Origin: Coptodactyla brooksi
Taxonomy: Eukaryota; Arthropoda; Insecta; Coleoptera; Scarabaeidae
DNA length: 24,380 bases
Assembly: GCA_033557675.1 (NCBI GenBank)
Contig: JAWQRM010000307.1
Span: 1-24,380, forward strand
Direction of reading: 5' to 3'
Below are positions 18,864-24,380 of this stretch, piece after piece. Within the stretch, counting starts at the first letter, position 1. Each line of letters begins with the position of its first letter. Made by a program: the position numbers and the translations under genes. The notes beneath the pieces were generated by a model. It ran no database searches, was not told where the DNA came from, and saw only the letters and a program-made list of their open reading frames with translations.

Positions 18864-20177
18864 CACAGTATGACAATTAAATAAGGAGAACTTTAATTTA
18901 AATCAAAGAACACGTAGCGCCATATATCGAACATATACATTGTTACAAAGGTACAAATAACTTCTTTCGAACGCATCCAAGATCATGCTAATTGGATCAC
19001 AGGTTACAAAGTTACAGTCATTTGAACGATGGTAAAAATGGTGCTGATGTTGTAAAAACATAATGGAACAAAGAGCAAAAATTAAATTTTGTTTTAAACT
19101 GGAAAAAAATGTGCTGAGACTTACAAATTGATGTAAAAAGTGTATGGTGATGATTGTATGTCTAAAGCTAGAGTACAGAGTGGTTCAATCGTTTTACAAA
19201 TGATCGTGAAAATTTAAATAATGATGAAAGACCTGGTCGCCCAGAAAGTAAAAATCGTGTTGAATTTGGTAGAAAAAAACTGTGAAGTCACTGCTTTCGA
19301 CGGAAATTTTATTTTGAGAATGTTGGCTGATGAATTAAAGACAAATAGAGAAACTGTTCGTCAAATTCTTACTTAAGATTTGGGAGAAAGAAAAGTTTGT
19401 GCACGTTTTTTTTTCACATGTTTTAAATGACGACCAAAAAATTGCTTGTGTGGAGCATTGTAAAGACCTCATTAAAACTGCTGAAAATGATCCAGATATT
19501 CTCGTTTCGATCATAACTGGTGAAGAATCATGGTGCTTTAAATATGGCCCAGAAACTAAGCATCAATCTGCAGAATGTAAGTCGAAAGGCAAGCCAAAAC
19601 TAAAAGAATGCGTTTTCAGAGTGTCATAAATCAAAACAATGTTGACTACTTTTTATGATTCACAAGGGATTGTCCGCAAAGAATTTGTTCCGCAAGGTAA
19701 AACTGTCAATGAAGAATATTATTTCGCAGTTTTACATCGTTTGTGGTGAAGAATTGTACGTGTTAGTCCTGAATATTCAACAGGAAAACAGCTGTCACCA
19801 TTGCATGATAATGCACTACAACTTAAGACGTTAAAAGTTCATGAATTTTTGACTAAAAACATATCTGTGTCATTGACCACCCACTGTATTCGCCTGATAT
19901 ATCGCCGTGTGATATATCACATTTTCTTTTCCCTAAACTGAAAATTGCGATGAAAGGATCATGTTATGATAATATGATATTTTATCCATTCAAGCAGCTG
20001 TGACGCAGGTACTAAAGGGCATTCCTAAGGATGACATACAAATCTCTATGCATGCATTGGTTCATCGTACTAGAAAGTGTGAGTTAAATGGAACCTTTTT
20101 TAAATAAAAAATAATTTTTAAACATAATTCAAAGTGTGTTCTTTACATATATAAAAATATTTAATTGTCATACTGTG
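18864..20177 (+). mobile_element. Mariner element copy 1, near full length, with 20-bp TIRs
   Basis: The left end CACAGTATGACAATTAAATA (18864-18883) is repeated exactly in reverse at 20158-20177. TA lies outside both ends (18862-18863 and 20178-20179). The length of 1314 bp fits a mariner. It contains one transposase reading on the plus strand with several frameshifts and stops. Copy 2 at 22041-23227 belongs to the same family and orientation. Confidence 0.92.
19063..20107 (+). pseudogene. Mariner (DD34D) transposase, copy 1, broken
   Basis: The start ATG at 19063 begins MEQRAKIKFCFKLEKN, a mariner N terminus, followed by frameshifted HTH coding (VYGDDC..SKARV) and ERPGRPESKN. A 76-codon open stretch (19399-19629) reads NDDQKIACVEHCKDLIKTAE and then TGEESWCFKYGPETK, where Glu (19522-19524) replaces the first catalytic Asp. 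KEFVPQGKTVN follows, then LHDNA with the second Asp at 19807-19809, and YSPDISPCD with the third Asp at 19911-19913. The two are 104 nt apart, one short of the DD34D spacing of 105. The C terminus FPKLKIAMKGSCYDN...HALVHRT...LNGTFFK ends at TAA 20105-20107. The span of 1045 nt fits the usual length of about 345 residues. Inactive. Confidence 0.9.
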
Positions 20178-20179
20178 TA

Positions 20180-22040
20180 TATCTCGGAAGTAATGTAAAG
20201 CTATCGATTTGACACGAAATTTGGAACGAAGATTAATTTGAAAGTTCTAGTTTGGAACCTTGCTAGACAAGCAGAGAGTTTGCATTACAACCTGGAATAT
20301 TCCGCGTAATTTAATTTAAATTATAGGTACGATGTCAAGGGAGGCTTTATAAAGAAAACAATATAATGACCGTACCGAGTGTTTATATGTTTAAAATAAG
20401 CATCTCATGATCAAAATGTATGCCACCGCAAGGTGTCACGACACCAAAAAGAAAAGTTAAATGAAGACGTAAGCCGATTCGGAGAAAGCTGTACACGAAA
20501 ACGTTCTCGAACGGCAACAAATCATGACCCCTTTCGCATACACCAGATATCGTCGGATGCTACTAATATGTTCACCAACACATTTTCCAAAATATCTGGT
20601 AGCCTTGCATAAGTTCTGGGTCTTGGTATGAGCAGCGATCCAACAACAAAACTGACTACGGTGATAACTGTACCAGCGCTCAACTAGTGGTATAAACTAA
20701 TGTTGTAAATAAAAACATTTATAAGTCAATGTTCATATGCCAATATATTTTAATATTTTTTATATGCCAATAATCTATTTTCTATCTGTCTACTATAAAA
20801 TTAATTTAATTTTAGGAAAAGGAAACCAAAATTAAGTATTATAAAATATCCAAAATACAAAACTTTCGCCTCGTATTTAATGCAAGGTAGTCGTTGATAC
20901 CAGTTAATAACTTCGTTAAAATTAAGTCTAAATGAATAATTTACATAAAGTAATTGAGTCATTTAATAATTCAAGAGGATTTATGCTCCAGCTCTTTCTT
21001 CGGCTATTCAAGTGTCCCTACTTCATAATGATGATTACAAAGCGTATATTAAATAGAGGTCCATGACGTTAGATCGTACCGGTTATATTATTGTCATTAC
21101 GGATCTACGCAAACGGGGCCGAACGACCGCTGAGCGAAGTCGGGGGAAAAAAAAACAGAAAATATGTGAACAGCGCGGAGCACTAACTGGGGACTTCTAT
21201 TATTATAATGACAGCCTAATGGAGAGGAATATGCCGCGGTGAAGTATGGAACGACCGACGCCAGATTGACATGAGTTGTCAGGAAATCACTAAGGTCTCT
21301 AATTTCTAAGCTTTAACGTCTCCACGATTATTGCTCTCAATCGTGAGAAGTTTTTTCTTCGGTTCTTACGAGATAAGGAAATAGAACATTAAATTGTATA
21401 ATTTGGGATTACCAGTGTTCTTTACTGTGGCTTATGCCATATTTGTGGTCATTAGCACGCTTTGCGCCAACTTCCACAAGCAAGAAAAGCCAGATGGAAA
21501 TTATGCTTTACTAATATTATAAATTGCGCCGCACAAAGGAGTCTATGATTTAATTTTTCTTTTTGAAAAATTAACCGGACGAACATTACTGTACTGCTAA
21601 CCAAACATTACTAAAACTTTCTGTGTTATTTGTAATTCAGTTCTGTTATGTCGTCAACGAGCTTGCAAAAAACTTGAGTGTAGAAAATGTAGCATATTGA
21701 CTGTCATATCGTGTTAACACCCAAAACTGATGAATGAATACATATGATGAATACAAGAAACTATAAAATAACATTAAATAGCTCATACACGGTCATTTTC
21801 TCTTGAATGAAACGACTCAATTAGTTTATGTAAATGATTCATTTAAATTGTAAATTTGAACCGTATTAACAATCACAATAATAGATATTTGTGCATAGAC
21901 TATTTTTTCAGCATAGTGTGTTACTGTAGACACTATTTTATGTACTTTTGCAAGGCAAGGACGTACAAGGACGGACAAATTTCATAATTCTATCCGAAAT
22001 GTAACAACAGTATTTAAATAATGAGAAGACAACATTGTCA
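20180..22040. other. Spacer between two mariner copies, with a GC-richer patch
   Basis: About 1.9 kb with no open frame of note. The part 20400-20660 and especially 21060-21330 have more G, C and CpG than the surroundings (for example CAAACGGGGCCGAACGACCG near 21112). I recognise no gene, RNA or terminus in them. They may be remnants of another element or a unique host sequence. Confidence 0.5.
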
Positions 22041-23227
22041 CACAGTGTGATAATTAAATAACGAGAATTTTAATTTAAGTCATAAAACACGTAACGCCAT
22101 CTATCGAACATATATATCGTTAGAAAGATACAAGTCACCTCTTTCGAACCCAAGTTCATGCTAATCGGATGATAGGTTACAATGTTACACCCATTTAAAT
22201 GACGATAAAAATTGTGTTAATGTCGTAAAAGCATAATGGAACAAAGAGCAAATATTAATATTTGCTTTAAACTGACAAAAAACGTGCTGAGACTTACGAA
22301 TTAACAAAAAGAATGTATGGTGATGATTGTATGTCTAAAACTAGAGTTTATGAGAGCTTCAATCGTTTCAAAAGTACTCGTGAAGATTTAAATGATTATG
22401 ATAGACCTGGTCACCCAGAAAATAAAATAGCGCTAAATTGGTAGAAAAAGTCGGCTGAAGAATCAAAAATAAATAGAGAATCTGTACGTCAAATTTTGAC
22501 TCATGATTTTGGGAACAGAAAAGTTTGTGCACCTTTTTGTTCCGCATGTTTTAAATTTCGACCTAAAGACCTCATTAAAACTGTTGAATATCATCCTGAT
22601 TCAATTTTCCTGATTCATTCGTAACTGGTGATGAAACATGGTGCTTTAAATATGATCCAGAAACTAAGCGTCAATCTGCAGTATGGAAGTCGAAAGGCAA
22701 AACCAACAAAATTGCGTCTTCAGAAGTCAAGAATCAAGACAATGTTGATTACTTTTTATGATCCACAAGGGATTGTCCGCAAGGAATTTGTTCCACAAGG
22801 TAAAACTGTCAATGGAGAATATTATTTAGCAGTTCTACATTGTTTGTGGTCAAGAACTGCACGTGTCAAGAACTTCACATAATGTGTTAAGAGTTCGTGA
22901 ATTTTTGACTAAAAAATATCTATGTCATTGACGACCCACCGTATTCTCCGGATATATTAGCTTGTGACCATTTTCTTTTCCCTAAACTGAAAATTGCGAT
23001 GAAAGAATCGTTTTATGATGGTATTCAGCCGTTCAAGCAGCTGCGACGTAGGTACTAAAGCCCATTCCTAAGGATAACATACAGAAATCTATGCATGCAT
23101 TAGTTCATCGTGCTGGAAAGTGTATTGAGTTAAAGGGAACCAACTGAATATAAAATAACTTTTAAACATAATTCAATGTGCCTTTTTATGTATATCTAAA
23201 AACCCTCGTTATTTAATTGTCACTGTG
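22041..23227 (+). mobile_element. Mariner element copy 2, internally deleted
   Basis: The left end CACAGTGTGATAATTAAATA (22041-22060) and the reverse of the right end, CACAGTGACAATTAAATAAC, match apart from a two-base gap and one substitution, and both continue ACGAG. The bases outside are CA on both sides (22039-22040 and 23228-23229) instead of TA. The length is 1187 bp, about 130 bp shorter than copy 1, due mostly to deletions in the transposase. Same family as copy 1. Confidence 0.88.
22236..23147 (+). pseudogene. Mariner (DD34D) transposase, copy 2, broken
   Basis: The start ATG at 22236 reads MEQRANINICFKL. The first catalytic Asp is intact in TGDETWCFKYDPETKRQSA (Asp codon 22630-22632). 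After a frameshift an open stretch gives SRIKTMLITFYDPQGIVRKE and NGEYYLAVLHCLWSRTARV. Then a deletion removes the LHDNA block with the second catalytic Asp; copy 1 has it at the same place. The third Asp is intact in YSPDILACD (22966-22968). The end HALVHRAGKCIELKGTN stops at TGA 23145-23147. A further deletion, relative to copy 1, lies near 22450. The 84-codon open frame at 22628-22882 is real coding only in its second half. Inactive. Confidence 0.9.
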
Positions 23228-24297
23228 CATATACTTTGTACCACATATTTACTGAAATCTGCTTTCAGCATTATAAGGATAGCAGTAAAAAGAAGAAAAA
23301 ACTATACAGAAGAATATCTCCTAGTTTAAAAGTTGGCTGCAAGGAAGCACTACATATTTATAAGTGAATTTGGTTCAGTTTGAATTTGGTAAATTTGGTT
23401 AGCTTGCAAAATTAAAAACGGTCAGTTCTTTATTTTTGTATTTTGGCAATTTGTATTAGATTAAACAAAAAAAAATAATTTAATTTAAGCATATTTGATA
23501 TGCTTAAAATAATTTAAGCATATCAAATATGTTTTAATTAAGCTATTCACATTGATAGTTCTTGTTGTAAATTACTACTTATACAGCAGTCGTAAACTCT
23601 AGTAACTAAAACCACGATCATTTATACTTACGAGAAAATGAAATTGATTAAGTAATTAAGAAGATTGTTACTTTTAATTGAATGACTATATGGATACCGG
23701 ATGACAAACTAAACAAGATATTGGAAAACAGAGAATATCCATATTACCGAATACTGCCATAAATGTATTAACGAATGCGGATGTATCCATTAATATACAA
23801 ATTTAATCGACAGTATACACGCTAGTTAGCGTCAATTATGTTTATTACACCATAAATTCCAAGATAAATGCTCATTTTATTATTTCCTACAAGAAAGTGT
23901 GCAGTAACCTAACTTCTTTAGAACCAGTTAGCCTAGGATTAGTTAATCACCGCTAATTTTATTGCATTTATATCGTGCATATCAGCTGATCTGTCGACAT
24001 GTTGCAAATTATTGCGGCAAATGTACCTTTCTTCAGTCATTACTAAAATTTTTAGTGAAAAGTTGTCTTGCAAAGATTAGAAAACTTGAAGTGTAGTAAG
24101 ACATCTGCGATACGTGATTGCATCAAGATTTTAACATAGAGGATATAGATAACAACCTGATCTGGATTGAAAATTAACCTCGTGATGTATGTGTACATGC
24201 ATCATATACATACATACTAAAGAGCTAAAAATCACAGTACAATAAATAACTTTAAATACTTTTAAAGCTATTACGAAGTAATCGAAGCCAACACAAA

Positions 24298-24298
<1 letters not shown>
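23228..24298. other. AT-rich non-coding stretch with one strong hairpin
   Basis: No gene recognised in about 1.07 kb. It contains the 19-bp hairpin at 23490-23531, and a short imperfect palindrome GATGTATGTGTACATGCATC near 24184-24203. Confidence 0.5.
23490..23531. repeat. 19-bp perfect hairpin, 4-base loop
   Basis: CATATTTGATATGCTTAAA (23490-23508), loop ATAA, and TTTAAGCATATCAAATATG (23513-23531) are exact reverse complements. It is not attached to any recognised element. Confidence 0.93.
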
Positions 24299-24349
<51 letters not shown>

Positions 24350-24380
24350 TTATATATATATATATATATAATATATATAT
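24299..24380. repeat. (TA)n microsatellite at the right edge
   Basis: Nearly pure TA repeats with a few interruptions (TATG near 24333, TATTTA near 24350) run to the end of the window and probably beyond. Confidence 0.95.

Noticed and set aside
24299..24380. Telomere-like or centromeric repeat at the right edge
   Set aside because: Plain (TA)n with minor interruptions. No arthropod telomere unit is present.

Overview
This window is AT-rich eukaryotic DNA, most likely from an arthropod. I find no intact host gene, rRNA, tRNA or CRISPR array. What can be recognised is a set of decayed transposable elements: Penelope-like retroelements (PLEs), mariner-family DNA transposons, an IS630/Tc1-like element, a foldback element with long inverted repeats, and scraps of others. 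The arthropod guess rests only on this mix; the species cannot be read from the sequence.

Layout. 1-93 is the right end of a transposon that continues outside the window, followed by (TA)n. 168-1160 is a 1-kb Tc1/IS630-like element with matching termini, TA flanks and a broken transposase. 1163-4814 holds nothing I recognise. 4815-6436 is a PLE (called PLE-1) read on the minus strand, bounded by inverted arms of about 288 bp; each arm carries a hammerhead-ribozyme motif. 7741-7832 is a probable pogo/Tigger terminus. 9409-11900 is a mariner whose 5' part is split by a 5'-truncated PLE of a second family (PLE-2 copy A, 9491-11248); the rest of the mariner contains a tandem triplication. 13208-14368 is a foldback element with arms of about 180 bp and three diverged internal repeats. 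14640-18111 is PLE-2 copy B: an inverted arm, RT remnant, GIY-YIG remnant, hammerhead motif and a 0.8-kb tail shared with copy A. 18864-20177 and 22041-23227 are two copies of one mariner family with good terminal inverted repeats. The window ends in a second (TA)n tract.

How the parts relate. The two PLEs differ in sequence but share a plan: RT, then a terminal block with a hammerhead, with an inverted copy of the terminal block on the 5' side. Four hammerhead motifs are visible, at 4966-5017 (-), 6218-6271 (+), 10283-10328 (+) and 17137-17182 (+). The fifth terminal block, the inverted arm of PLE-2 copy B, has lost its motif through a local deletion. The copy A insertion into the mariner gives a relative age (mariner first, PLE later) and fixes the right-hand limit of the inserted unit. 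All coding regions carry stops, frameshifts or lost catalytic residues, so no element here looks autonomous.
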